Origin: Spongiimicrobium salis
Lineage (GTDB): Bacteria > Bacteroidota > Bacteroidia > Flavobacteriales > Flavobacteriaceae
Assembly (NCBI RefSeq): GCF_043678055.1
Contig: NZ_JBHEQA010000008.1
Location: 1-64,000 of the forward strand
DNA: 64,000 nucleotides
Reading direction: 5' to 3'
Below, one piece after another: positions 34,415-43,183 of this stretch. The position numbers and the translations under genes were made by a program. The notes under the pieces are model-generated. The model ran no database searches. It saw only the letters and a list, made by a program, of their open reading frames with translations, and had not been told where the DNA came from. The stretch's first letter is position 1, and every line of letters begins with the position of its first letter.

Positions 34415-36724
34415 ATGAATAAAATTAGGTATTATTTTGCTTCATTTTTGTTCTTGATCGCCAGTACGGCGATTGCACAGGATCAGATGAAGAAAGAGAA
34501 AGAACCGGGGCATTTGAATCAAAGTAAGTTTAAACAACTTTATGAGGAATTTTCTACCCCAAACACTTTCAGGTCTGCTTCCGGAGCCCCAGGTCCGGAT
34601 TATTATCAACAACGTGCCGATTACAAAATGAATATTGAATTGGACGATAAGAATGCAACCATCGCTGGAGAAGAAACCATCACGTACACCAATAATTCGC
34701 CGGATGATCTGGAATTTCTATGGGTGCAATTGGATCAGAACGTAAGAGCTAAAGATTCCAAATCCCCTTTGAGAAACCCTCAGCGATTGGGTACGGCACA
34801 AACTGCTCAGGGTTTTGTGAAGAACTATATGTCCGAACCTTTTGATGGTGGTTTTAATATTCTATCGGTAAAGGATGCCAATGGCAAGGCCTTGTCCTAT
34901 ACCATTAATCAAACCATGATGCGGATCAATATTCCACAGCCTTTAAAAAGTAAGGAGCAACTTTCTTTTTCCATTAAATGGAACTATAATATTCCCGATC
35001 ATACAGTCAATAGAGCAAGGTCTGGATATGAGTATTTTCCAAAGGATGGCAACAGAGCTTATGTAATTGCACAATTCTTCCCTAGAATGGCAGTATATAG
35101 CGATGTTGAAGGTTGGCAAAACCACCAATTTTGGGGAAGCGGGGAATTTGCCTTGCCTTTTGGCGATTACGAGGTGAATATTACGGTACCTGCGGATCAT
35201 ATTTTAGATGGTACTGGAGTACTTCAAAATAGAAAAGAGGTGTATACAAAGGAAATGATGAAGCGCTATCAGAAGGCTAAAAAATCCTATGATAAGCCTG
35301 TAATCATTGTTACACAAGAAGAAGCGGAAAAGGCAGAAAAAGGTTTTTCCAATAAAAAGAAAACATGGCGTCTGAAAGCAGAAAATGTACGTGATTTTGG
35401 TTTTGCTACTTCCCGTAAATTCATCTGGGACATGCAAGCGGTTAAATTGGGGAACAGAGATGTCATGGCAGTTTCCATGTATCCTAAAGAAGGAAACCCA
35501 CTTTGGGAAGAATATTCCACAAAGGCAGTAGCCCAAACATTGGTTTCGTATTCTGCGCATACTTTTGATTATCCCTATCACAAGGCAATTTCTGTTCATG
35601 CCAAGAATCAAGGAATGGAATATCCAATGATCTGTTGGAATTACGGACGACCAAATGAAGAAGGAAAATATAGCGAACGTGTGAAGTATGGCATGATCAG
35701 CGTTATCATTCATGAAGTAGGTCACAACTTCTTCCCTATGATCGTGAATTCCGATGAGCGTCAATGGGGATGGATGGATGAAGGTCTCGATACCTTTATG
35801 CAGTACTTGGCCGAACAGGAATTTGGAGAGGCTTATCCCGAAGCCTTGGGCGGATTGGATAAATATCCTTCTCGAAGAGGAGAACCTTCAAAAATAGTAC
35901 CTTATATGGCAGGAGGTCAGAATACCATGGCACCTATCATGTCCAACCCTGAAAATGTGTACCGTTTAGGACCAAATGCCTATGGAAAACCAGCAACGGC
36001 CTTAAATATCCTTAGAGAAACCGTAATGGGTAAAGAGTTGTTTGACCATGCGTTTAAAACCTATGCCAATCGTTGGAAGTTTAAGCACCCTACACCGGAA
36101 GATTTCTTCCGTACCATGGAAGATGCTTCTGCGGTTGACTTGGATTGGTACTGGAGAGGTTGGTTCTATACTACGGACTATGTGGATATCGGTGTAAAAG
36201 GGGTACGCAAATTCCACGTTACCGACAAGCCTACAAAAAGAATGCAGGAGAATTTGGCGGCGAGAAATCAAACTTTGGCCGATTTTCCTCCAATGGTATT
36301 CTTGGCCGAAGAAGGTACGGAAGATTTTAAAGCGAATCAGAAAGGACAAGAACCATCAACGACATCCACTACTTTAAAAGAGTATATGATGGATAATCTT
36401 ACAGCGGCTGAACGTGCAAAAATAAAAGAGCCAAAGTATTTCTATGAAATTACTTTTGATAAGCCAGGAGGTATACCCATGCCATTGATCGTTGAATATA
36501 CCTATGCCGATGGTTCTACGGAAAATGTTACCTACCCTCCGGAAATCTGGAGAAGAAATGATTCTGAGGTGAGACGCGTATTGTCTTCCCAAAAGGAATT
36601 GGTAAGCGTTATTGTTGATCCAAAAGCGGAGACCGCGGATATCGATACTACGAATAATTCTTGGCCCAAGAAACAAGAAAAGTCCGATTTCGATAAATTC
36701 AAAGGAAATATAAAAGGAAAATAA
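34415..36724 (+). CDS. M1-family zinc aminopeptidase, exported
   Basis: A 769-residue exported peptidase. Signal peptide 1-21 (ending IAQ), an N-terminal beta-saddle domain, and a thermolysin-like catalytic domain with HEVGH at 433-437 and the third ligand Glu456 in WMDEG exactly 18 residues later, the M1 spacing. The usual GxMEN substrate loop reads GMEYPM at about 400-405. The C-terminal part is charged and ends in KFKGNIKGK. It probably acts in periplasmic or surface peptide degradation. A terminator follows at 36750. Confidence 0.92.
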   Translation: MNKIRYYFASFLFLIASTAIAQDQMKKEKEPGHLNQSKFKQLYEEFSTPNTFRSASGAPGPDYYQQRADYKMNIELDDKNATIAGEETITYTNNSPDDLEFLWVQLDQNVRAKDSKSPLRNPQRLGTAQTAQGFVKNYMSEPFDGGFNILSVKDANGKALSYTINQTMMRINIPQPLKSKEQLSFSIKWNYNIPDHTVNRARSGYEYFPKDGNRAYVIAQFFPRMAVYSDVEGWQNHQFWGSGEFALPFGDYEVNITVPADHILDGTGVLQNRKEVYTKEMMKRYQKAKKSYDKPVIIVTQEEAEKAEKGFSNKKKTWRLKAENVRDFGFATSRKFIWDMQAVKLGNRDVMAVSMYPKEGNPLWEEYSTKAVAQTLVSYSAHTFDYPYHKAISVHAKNQGMEYPMICWNYGRPNEEGKYSERVKYGMISVIIHEVGHNFFPMIVNSDERQWGWMDEGLDTFMQYLAEQEFGEAYPEALGGLDKYPSRRGEPSKIVPYMAGGQNTMAPIMSNPENVYRLGPNAYGKPATALNILRETVMGKELFDHAFKTYANRWKFKHPTPEDFFRTMEDASAVDLDWYWRGWFYTTDYVDIGVKGVRKFHVTDKPTKRMQENLAARNQTLADFPPMVFLAEEGTEDFKANQKGQEPSTTSTTLKEYMMDNLTAAERAKIKEPKYFYEITFDKPGGIPMPLIVEYTYADGSTENVTYPPEIWRRNDSEVRRVLSSQKELVSVIVDPKAETADIDTTNNSWPKKQEKSDFDKFKGNIKGK

Positions 36725-36749
36725 AAACATCCTTTTTTCAAAAGATATC

Positions 36750-36785
36750 AGCCTGTCAAGTTTTGAAAACCTGACAGGCTTTTTC
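36750..36785 (+). terminator. Intrinsic terminator after the M1 peptidase
   Basis: AGCCTGTCA (36750-36758) pairs perfectly with TGACAGGCT (36772-36780), followed by TTTT. It lies 25 bp after the peptidase stop and separates it from tatA. Confidence 0.85.
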
Positions 36786-36799
36786 ATTACAAACTTTAT

Positions 36800-36807
36800 T
36801 ATATTTG
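36800..36807 (+). promoter_or_regulatory. -7 box in front of tatA
   Basis: TATATTTG is an exact TAnnTTTG box typical of Bacteroidota housekeeping promoters. It ends only 4 bp before ATG 36812 and 13 bp before ATG 36821, so the message would be leaderless or start at the second ATG. Confidence 0.4.
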
Positions 36808-36811
36808 TAGC

Positions 36812-37093
36812 ATGTACGCTATGCAATTTTTATTTATAGGAGGCCCCGAGGTAATGTTCATTTTATTTATTGTGGTCATGGTCTTTGGCGCCGATAAAAT
36901 TCCGGAAATCGCCAAAGGATTGGGTAAGGGCATGCGTCAATTAAGGGATGCTACCGAAGATATCAAGCAAGAGATTCAAAAGAGTGCCGAAAAACAGGGG
37001 ATAGATACCGACTTCACAAAAGATATTAAACAAGAAATAGATAAAGTAAAGGACGAAGTAAACGATATTACAGGAGTAATTAAAAGAAAGTAA
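36812..37093 (+). CDS. tatA: Twin-arginine translocase subunit TatA/TatE
   Basis: 93 residues: one short membrane helix (about 6-24, with GGPEVMFILFIVVMVFG), the hinge GADKIPEIAKGLGKGMRQLRDA and a charged amphipathic helix/tail, the standard TatA layout. It would form the pore for folded proteins carrying RR signals, for example the M15 peptidase at 25219. The start may be ATG 36821 (MQFLF) because the promoter box lies so close to the first ATG. A PAP2 gene follows after 1 bp. Confidence 0.88.
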   Translation: MYAMQFLFIGGPEVMFILFIVVMVFGADKIPEIAKGLGKGMRQLRDATEDIKQEIQKSAEKQGIDTDFTKDIKQEIDKVKDEVNDITGVIKRK

Positions 37094-37094
37094 T

Positions 37095-37655
37095 ATGTTG
37101 GATAAATTGTTGGAGTGGGACAAGGATTTCTTTATCTATTTAAACAATTTGGGCGCTGAACAATATGATTCTTTCTGGATTATCGTTACAAAATTCAATA
37201 CTTGGTTGCCCTTATTCATTGGTCTTGGCGTATTAATTTTAGTAAAAAATTCCAAAAGGGAAATCTTGGGAATATTCTTGGCACTTATTAGTATGTTATT
37301 GTTGGTAACCTTAGCTATTTTTTTAACCAAGAATGGGGTGGAAAGACTAAGACCTAGCAATGATGAGGCCATGAAGGGATTAATACGGGCCGTAATTTCC
37401 CCTAGTGATTATAGTTTTTTTTCAGGACATGCAGCCTCTTCTTTTAGTATTGCCATGTTCGCCGTTTTCTTTTTAAGAAAAAAAGTAAAGTGGATTTATA
37501 TTATTCTTATTTGGCCCTTGCTCTTCTGTTTTAGTAGAATATATTTAGGTGTCCATTACCCCACGGACATTATTGTAGGAGCCACGGTGGGAACACTTTT
37601 TGCCTATGTATTTCACAGAATTTATCAAAAAGTCAGCGTACTCTACTTACGGTAA
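37095..37655 (+). CDS. PAP2-family membrane phosphatase
   Basis: 186 residues with five to six membrane helices. The three PAP2 signatures are present and correctly ordered: KNGVERLRP (79-87), SGH (110-112), and SR-x5-H-x3-D at 147-158 (SRIYLGVHYPTD). Such enzymes dephosphorylate undecaprenyl-diphosphate or phosphatidic-acid-type lipids at the outer face of the inner membrane. It begins 1 bp after tatA, in the same transcript, and its last 23 bp overlap the end of the convergent O-methyltransferase gene. Confidence 0.9.
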   Translation: MLDKLLEWDKDFFIYLNNLGAEQYDSFWIIVTKFNTWLPLFIGLGVLILVKNSKREILGIFLALISMLLLVTLAIFLTKNGVERLRPSNDEAMKGLIRAVISPSDYSFFSGHAASSFSIAMFAVFFLRKKVKWIYIILIWPLLFCFSRIYLGVHYPTDIIVGATVGTLFAYVFHRIYQKVSVLYLR

Positions 37656-38274
37656 GTCCGTCTCTTATTGGGAGTAAAACCGTTTCTAAGCGGGGATCTT
37701 CTTTAAGCTGCTTATTATACTCCAAAAGTACCTTTGTTGCTTTGTCTTTGGGAGATAAGGGCTCTACTACCTTTCCTGACCAAAGCACATTGTCGGAAAG
37801 GATAATGGTTCCAGGTCTTGTTTTTGGAAGTACGGCGTCAAAATAATCCAGATAACTTGTCTTTTCCGCATCGATAAAAACAAGATCAAAAGTAAGATCC
37901 ATATTGGGTATAATATCCAGGGCATTTCCTGTATGCTGAATGATTTGTTCCCCGTAATCACTTCGATCGAAATATCGGCGTTGCATATCATATAATTCTT
38001 CATTGATATCTATGGTATGGAGCTGCCCACTTTTTTGCAAGCCTTCGGCCAAACATAAGGCAGAATAGCCGGTATAGGTCCCTATTTCCAATACCGTTGC
38101 CGGATACAGTATTTTGGATAACATGCTCAGGACTCTTCCTTGGAAATGCCCTGTGATCATTCGAGGTTGTATCACCTTAAGGTGCGTTTCCCGAGTCAAC
38201 TCCTGTAGGAGCTTCGGTTCTTCTTCTGAATGATCGGCAATGTAGTTTTCCAGAATGTCCGAAAGAAAATGCAT
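37633..38274 (-). CDS. Class I SAM-dependent O-methyltransferase
   Basis: A 213-residue cation-dependent COMT/CCoAOMT-type methyltransferase. Motif I is TVLEIGTYTGYSALCLAEGL, the acidic residue lies in TIDINEE, the metal-binding Asp in VFIDAEK and DNVLW follow. The frame is open upstream to 38664, but the extra 130 codons look non-coding, contain the promoter region and overlap the opposite GNAT gene, so ATG 38274 is the start. The stop overlaps the 3' end of the PAP2 gene. Confidence 0.9.
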   Translation of the reverse strand: MHFLSDILENYIADHSEEEPKLLQELTRETHLKVIQPRMITGHFQGRVLSMLSKILYPATVLEIGTYTGYSALCLAEGLQKSGQLHTIDINEELYDMQRRYFDRSDYGEQIIQHTGNALDIIPNMDLTFDLVFIDAEKTSYLDYFDAVLPKTRPGTIILSDNVLWSGKVVEPLSPKDKATKVLLEYNKQLKEDPRLETVLLPIRDGLTVSRVR

Positions 38275-38376
38275 GCTAGTATTTTTGACAAAATTATAAA
38301 ACACAACCCAATAAAAGTTCAGGGACAAAGAAATATATAGTACTTTGGGTGTATATATACGATTAACCGAGTACTG

Positions 38377-38850
38377 ATGGAAAAATTTGAATGTAGATCC
38401 GCCATTTTGGAAGATTTGGAAATTCTTTTGGAATTTGAACAGGGCATCATTACTGCCGAAAGACCCTTTGACAGTACATTGAGAAAAGGAGATATTCATT
38501 ATTATGACCTGGAACAATTGATTTTGGCAGATAATGCCGAGGTAGCTGTGATCATGTATAAAGATCAGATTGTAGGTTCGGGCTATGGCTTGATCAAAGC
38601 GGCTAAACCCTATTTGGATCATGAAACCTATATGTACTGTGGGTTTATGTACACAGTTCCCCAATATAGGGGAAAGGGAGTAAACCGTATCATCCTATCG
38701 CATTTAAAAGATTGGGCCCTGACCAAAGGGATAAACGAAATCCGTTTAACGGTCTATGTAGATAACATCCCTGCCATTAAAGCCTATGAAAAAGTAGGTT
38801 TCCAAAAGCACCTTGTTGAAATGCGATTGGATCGGCGAGAACTTTCCTAA
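38377..38850 (+). CDS. GNAT family N-acetyltransferase
   Basis: A 157-residue acetyltransferase. Motif A: MYCGFMYTVPQYRGKGVNRIILSHLKDWA (about 88-116 with R-G-K-G), then EIRLTVYVDNIPAIKAYEKVGFQKHL, the canonical motif B with the A-x-x-x-Y-x-K-x-G-F pattern. The substrate is unknown. It is 54 bp upstream of kynU in the same direction, but the kynU promoter box in between suggests separate control. Confidence 0.88.
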   Translation: MEKFECRSAILEDLEILLEFEQGIITAERPFDSTLRKGDIHYYDLEQLILADNAEVAVIMYKDQIVGSGYGLIKAAKPYLDHETYMYCGFMYTVPQYRGKGVNRIILSHLKDWALTKGINEIRLTVYVDNIPAIKAYEKVGFQKHLVEMRLDRRELS

Positions 38851-38882
38851 AGGATAAGCAATTATCATTAATAATGAAGTTG

Positions 38883-38890
38883 TATTTTTG
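38883..38890 (+). promoter_or_regulatory. -7 box in front of kynU
   Basis: TATTTTTG matches TAnnTTTG exactly and ends 14 bp before the kynU ATG. No good -33 TTTG is visible at the usual distance, so confidence is limited. Confidence 0.35.
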
Positions 38891-38904
38891 AAAAAAACCA
38901 AGAA

Positions 38905-40179
38905 ATGCAATTCAAAAACAGCCTGCAATTTGCACAACAGCTGGATGCGGAAGATGAACTTCGTTCGTACCGCGAGGCGTTCCACTTTCCAAAAGTGAAC
39001 GGAAAACAAGTGATATATTTCACGGGAAATTCCCTTGGCCTTCAACCTAAACGTACCAAGACCTATGTGGATGAAATTATGTCCGATTGGGAGAATTTAG
39101 CTGTAGAAGGGCATTTTTATGCAGACAAACCATGGTGGGACTATCATGAACGTTTGGCAGCTCCTTTGGCAAAAGTAGTAGGAGGGCAAGCCAAAGAGGT
39201 ATCTGTCATGAACACGCTTACCGTAAACCTGCATTTGCTGATGGTCTCTTTTTATAGACCAAGTTCCAAACGATTTAAAATCATTTGTGAGGAAAAAGCA
39301 TTTCCTTCAGATCAATACATGTTCCAGAGTCAGGTAAAACATCATGGATTCGATCCTAAGGAGGCTATAGTACCGCTTAAACGAAGAGTGGGGGAACATT
39401 CTTGGAGAACGGAGGATATTCTGGCTAAAATCAAAGAAGTAGGGGAAGAGCTGGCTTTGGTCCTGATAGGAGGGGTCAACTATTATACGGGTCAAGTGTT
39501 CGATATGGAGGCGATTACCAAGGCTGGGAAATCCGTAGGCGCCTATGTAGGATGGGATTTGGCTCATGCTGTTGGCAATGTTGCGTTGAAATTACATGAT
39601 TGGGGCGTAGATTTTGCCGCATGGTGTAGTTATAAGTATATGAACAGCGGCCCTGGAAACGCTTCGGGGATTTTTGTGCATGAGAATTATCTGGGACGCA
39701 AAGATATCCCTCGATTTGAAGGTTGGTGGGGCACCAAGAAAGAAACCCGTTTTTTGATGAAACCGGAATTTGAACCTATGGATACTGCCGATGCCTGGCA
39801 AATAAGTAATGCTCCAGTTTTGTCTATGGCTCCTTACTTAGCTTCTTTAAGCCTTTTTGAAGAAGTGGGTATGGACAAGCTGATTGCTAAGCGAAATAAA
39901 ATTGTGGCCTATCTTGAATTTATTTTGCAAGAAATTGATAGGGAGGTCGATAGTACTTTTGAAATTATTACGCCTGAGGAAAGAGGGTGTCAGCTTTCTG
40001 TATTTTTGCACGGGGAAGGTAAAGCTTTGTTCGACTATTTAATGGCGAAGGGCGTGATTACGGATTGGCGTGAACCCAATGTCATACGCCTGGCACCGGC
40101 CCCTTTTTATTGTTCTTTTGAAGATATGTATCAGTTTGGTCAAATTCTAAAGGAAGGTATTCAAAAGGATCTTGAATAA
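38905..40179 (+). CDS. kynU: Kynureninase
   Basis: A 424-residue PLP enzyme that hydrolyses (3-hydroxy)kynurenine to (3-hydroxy)anthranilate and alanine. Recognisable features are YFTGNSLGLQPKR at 38-50, the PLP-binding Asp218 and His221 in WDLAHAVGN, and the Schiff-base Lys244 in CSYKYMNSGPG. The substrate region WWGTKKETRF and the C-terminal DWREPNVIRLAPAPFY are family hallmarks. The partner enzyme kmo lies 18 kb downstream. An MFS transporter gene follows after 36 bp. Confidence 0.95.
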   Translation: MQFKNSLQFAQQLDAEDELRSYREAFHFPKVNGKQVIYFTGNSLGLQPKRTKTYVDEIMSDWENLAVEGHFYADKPWWDYHERLAAPLAKVVGGQAKEVSVMNTLTVNLHLLMVSFYRPSSKRFKIICEEKAFPSDQYMFQSQVKHHGFDPKEAIVPLKRRVGEHSWRTEDILAKIKEVGEELALVLIGGVNYYTGQVFDMEAITKAGKSVGAYVGWDLAHAVGNVALKLHDWGVDFAAWCSYKYMNSGPGNASGIFVHENYLGRKDIPRFEGWWGTKKETRFLMKPEFEPMDTADAWQISNAPVLSMAPYLASLSLFEEVGMDKLIAKRNKIVAYLEFILQEIDREVDSTFEIITPEERGCQLSVFLHGEGKALFDYLMAKGVITDWREPNVIRLAPAPFYCSFEDMYQFGQILKEGIQKDLE

Positions 40180-40215
40180 GATATTTTGATGCTTGCACTC
40201 TGTCATTAGTAGTAT

Positions 40216-41361
40216 ATGAAGTCTTTAAAACTAATTCTTTCCAATCCACGTTATTTTGCTCCAGCCTGGGTATTCGCAAGTCTCAATATTTTGTTTGGTA
40301 CCTGGGCCATCTATATTCCAACGATCAAGGAAAAACTGGCTTTGGATAATTCTGAGTTGGGAATTGCCATTTTTTTTCTGTCTTTGGGGGTTTTTACCGT
40401 TTTTCCCATGGCTTCGGCCTTAATAGGGCGTTTAGGCGTGGGCAAGGCCACTTGGGTAGGAGTTTTAGGCTGTGTAGTCTTAGCCATATTTCCATTTTTG
40501 GCTACGAATTATTACATGTCGATTGGAAGTCTTTTTCTTTTCGGTTTTGCCAACGGCTTTACCGATATTGCGATGAATACCTTGGTTACGGAACTGGAAA
40601 AAGAAGATCAAGAGAATTTTATGTCGGCAGCTCATGGTTTTTTTAGTTTGGGCGGTGTTTTGGCCGGTTTGGGAAGTTTTCTAATTCCTAAAATTGGTAG
40701 CCCAATAATACATATGTGCTTGGCGATGCTTCTGGTGCTATCCGTGAATGCTTTTTTAGTGAAAAACTATAGGCATATCACAGCTGGACCTATCGTAAAA
40801 GAACCTTTTAGTTTTAAAGTATTTAAACCCTTATTCGTATTGGGCATGATTTCTTTTGTCATTATGGGGAGTGAAGGAGCTGTGGTCGATTGGAGTAGCT
40901 TGTACCTAAAAGAAATACGCAAAGCACCAGAAAACCTAATAGGAGCTGGTTTCCTGGGCTTTTCTATTACGATGACTACAGGGCGTTTTTTTGCGGATGG
41001 GATCAGTTCAAAAATTGGATCTTTTCGTTTAATTACGTTTGGAAGTATTTTGGCCCTGCTAGGGTATATATTAGTACTCCAACCGTTTTTGTACAGTACA
41101 ATTCTCGGTTTTGCCTGTATTGGACTTGGCCTTTCTGTAATCATCCCTGAAATGTTCCGTATTGGAGGAACAATTCAGGGGGTAGAATCTTCAAAAGGCG
41201 TCTCATTTATTGCAGGAACCGGATATTCAGGATTTTTGTTGGCTCCTGTTTTACTGGGATTCATTGCAGAAAAATATGATCTGAATTTAATTTTTTACCT
41301 ATTGTTGGGAAGTACAATACTCGTAGTTCTTGCAACCCTCTTACTTCAGCGGAAAAAATAG
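40216..41361 (+). CDS. MFS transporter
   Basis: 381 residues with about twelve membrane helices in two halves. It resembles the YbjJ-like/FucP-related subgroup of the major facilitator superfamily. The loop after helix 2 is GRLGVGKATW. Conserved polar residues occur in FGFANGFTDIAMNTLV and in MGSEGAVVDWSSLYL. The start ATG 40216 lies 36 bp after kynU, so the two may be co-transcribed, and an aromatic amino acid or kynurenine-pathway compound is a conceivable substrate. The 3' end abuts the convergent lipoprotein gene (1-bp gap). Confidence 0.85.
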   Translation: MKSLKLILSNPRYFAPAWVFASLNILFGTWAIYIPTIKEKLALDNSELGIAIFFLSLGVFTVFPMASALIGRLGVGKATWVGVLGCVVLAIFPFLATNYYMSIGSLFLFGFANGFTDIAMNTLVTELEKEDQENFMSAAHGFFSLGGVLAGLGSFLIPKIGSPIIHMCLAMLLVLSVNAFLVKNYRHITAGPIVKEPFSFKVFKPLFVLGMISFVIMGSEGAVVDWSSLYLKEIRKAPENLIGAGFLGFSITMTTGRFFADGISSKIGSFRLITFGSILALLGYILVLQPFLYSTILGFACIGLGLSVIIPEMFRIGGTIQGVESSKGVSFIAGTGYSGFLLAPVLLGFIAEKYDLNLIFYLLLGSTILVVLATLLLQRKK

Positions 41362-41362
41362 C

Positions 41363-42064
41363 TTATGATTTTGTTTCGGTCTTAATATTGGTAAAGTATA
41401 ATTTAAAAGTGCCTTCAGCATTTTTGTGCATGGTAGCCATAGGTATACCACCAAAATCCTCATAAGCCTCCCAGGTAGTTGCTAGGTTTGCTTCTTCCTG
41501 ATTTGCTTTTCGAAAGACCCATTCTTTGACCAAGTAGTCGTCTCCAAAATAGAAATCATAGGCATCGCCTGGAGTATACCCGCCTTCGTTACTGTATACA
41601 ATGGTCAACTTTTGCATACTTTCAGCACTGATCGGAGCTGTAGCTTCGGTACTGTGCTCATAGGTAAAATTATCTTTGTCCCAGATGAGGTTGAAAGGGG
41701 CCAATAACCAATATTTATCATTAACGAATCCGCCATTTACGCGGTATTCCGGACTGTCTGGCGTGAGTTCATTGCGATGATAACGAATGGTATCCTGGCT
41801 TACAATATTGGCTTTGGTTTCCCAGGCCCAGGAACGTTCGTAATGGGTTGTTTCCTCAGTTCCTCTATCTACATTAAAAGTGAACTCCAATTTCTGTACT
41901 GTTTTCCACTGATCATAACCGTGGGCCTGTGCCACTTTCTCTAAAATACTTAGTTCTTTTACAGTTTCTGGTTCAGCTACGGTGGCCTCATTTTTTTTCT
42001 CTGTTTTACACGCAGATAAAATCAAAAGGAAAAAAGTAGTGGTCAAAAAAAGGAAGTGTCTCAT
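41363..42064 (-). CDS. Lipoprotein, DUF6503-like
   Basis: A 233-residue lipoprotein: signal ending LSACK (Cys19), then an acidic/Lys linker, then one mixed beta domain of about 190 residues. Landmarks: ILEKVAQAHGYDQWKTVQKLEFTFNVDR near the start, YWLLAPFNLIWD in the middle and GGIPMATMHKNAEGTFKLYFTNIK at the end, which resembles outer-membrane lipoprotein carrier (LolA/LolB-like) folds seen in DUF6503 proteins. ATG 42064 is chosen over the longer open frame to 42121, because it gives the lipobox at the right distance. Confidence 0.72.
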   Translation of the reverse strand: MRHFLFLTTTFFLLILSACKTEKKNEATVAEPETVKELSILEKVAQAHGYDQWKTVQKLEFTFNVDRGTEETTHYERSWAWETKANIVSQDTIRYHRNELTPDSPEYRVNGGFVNDKYWLLAPFNLIWDKDNFTYEHSTEATAPISAESMQKLTIVYSNEGGYTPGDAYDFYFGDDYLVKEWVFRKANQEEANLATTWEAYEDFGGIPMATMHKNAEGTFKLYFTNIKTETKS

Positions 42065-42337
42065 TTTTATTTTTTTTGCAAAGATAGGATCTTTTTGATC
42101 CAAGTCCTCCTCCGTACGCAAATTCCATAGTATAAATGCGGCATTTTGGATAAATAGGTTGTGGAATAGGTGACTTTTTATAAAAAATGGTGTCTTAAGG
42201 GTATCAACTAAGGGAGATTATCGCATATTGAAAGAGAGTACTTTGCAAGATGTACGATATTTTATATGAATTTCTCTTATGGGTTGTCAATTTATGTTAT
42301 AAATTTAACTTTTGAACCCCAATACTAAATCGGAACA

Positions 42338-42967
42338 TTGGTAACTTTTCTAAAAAAGCTGTGTCTTGTACTTATAAACCTTACGGGGACAGCTTCGCTG
42401 AAGAACAATCCTTTTTTTAATTTATCCGATGAAGAACTAGTTCAGAAAATCGTACAAAACAATGACACGCTGTTGTTTGGAATTCTTTACGATAGATATG
42501 CAAAGTTGGTTTATAATAAGTGCTACGGTTTTTCTAAATCTAGCGATGAAGCAGAAGATCTAACACAGGATGTGTTTTTATTATTATTTGTAAAACTGGC
42601 CAGTTTTAAGGGAAAATCAAAATTCTCTAGCTGGTTGTATTCGTTTACCTATAATTTTTGTGTCAATTATGTAAATCGAAACAAAGAACGGAAAATGAGC
42701 GACAAGGCAAGACCTATAGAAGATAAAGAGAATACTATTATTGTAGAAGTTGAAGATGGTGAACTGTTTCAAATGAGAACAACTAAACTGAAAAAAGCTC
42801 TGTCCTTGATTCCCCCGGAAGATAAATCAATATTGTTATTGAAGTACCAAGATGATGTTTCGATCAAGGAGTTGGAAACCATTTTGGATGTGGGCACAAG
42901 TGCTGTAAAGATGCGCCTAAAAAGGGCAAAAGCAAGAGTATTGGAAATGTACAATAAACTACCGTAG
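42338..42967 (+). CDS. ECF-type RNA polymerase sigma factor
   Basis: A 209-residue sigma-70 family factor of the extracytoplasmic-function type. Region 2: LYDRYAKLVYNKCYGFSKSSDEAEDLTQDVFLLLF, with the -10 recognition helix KGKSKFSSWLYSFTYNFCVNYVNR. Region 4: LSLIPPEDKSILLLKYQDDVSIKELETILDVGTSAVKMRLKRAKARV, a complete helix-turn-helix. The start is TTG 42338; no ATG exists at the 5' end. No classical anti-sigma gene follows; instead a 66-residue protein begins at the very next base after the stop, then an MscS-like channel. Confidence 0.85.
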   Translation: MVTFLKKLCLVLINLTGTASLKNNPFFNLSDEELVQKIVQNNDTLLFGILYDRYAKLVYNKCYGFSKSSDEAEDLTQDVFLLLFVKLASFKGKSKFSSWLYSFTYNFCVNYVNRNKERKMSDKARPIEDKENTIIVEVEDGELFQMRTTKLKKALSLIPPEDKSILLLKYQDDVSIKELETILDVGTSAVKMRLKRAKARVLEMYNKLP

Positions 42968-43168
42968 ATGGCAGATAACAAAGAGAATCCGTTTAAAGTA
43001 ATGCAAAGCTCCTTAAAGGAGGTTCCTGCACACATGAGGAAAAAAGTGATGCACGATGTGGCCATTGCCAAATTTTTTATGGAGATGGGGACTTTGTTTA
43101 CCACGAATTTTAAATCGGTCCTCGAAGGAATGTTTAAAAGTAATAAGAGATCAGAACAAAATAACTAA
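42968..43168 (+). CDS. Small protein directly after the sigma factor
   Basis: 66 residues, starting on the base after the sigma-factor stop, so translation is almost certainly coupled. It is basic and Met-rich (MQSSLKEVPAHMRKKVMHDVAIAKFFMEMGTLF in two halves), without a clear membrane helix, Zn motif or signal. It occupies the place of an anti-sigma factor but does not look like one. It may regulate the sigma factor or belong to the channel downstream (15-bp gap). Family not recognised. Confidence 0.7.
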   Translation: MADNKENPFKVMQSSLKEVPAHMRKKVMHDVAIAKFFMEMGTLFTTNFKSVLEGMFKSNKRSEQNN

Positions 43169-43183
43169 CCTAAATACGCTGTT

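Noticed and set aside
37633..38664. Extended 343-codon version of the O-methyltransferase frame
   Set aside because: The first 130 codons overlap the opposite GNAT gene, contain the intergenic region and look non-coding; ATG 38274 fits the family length.
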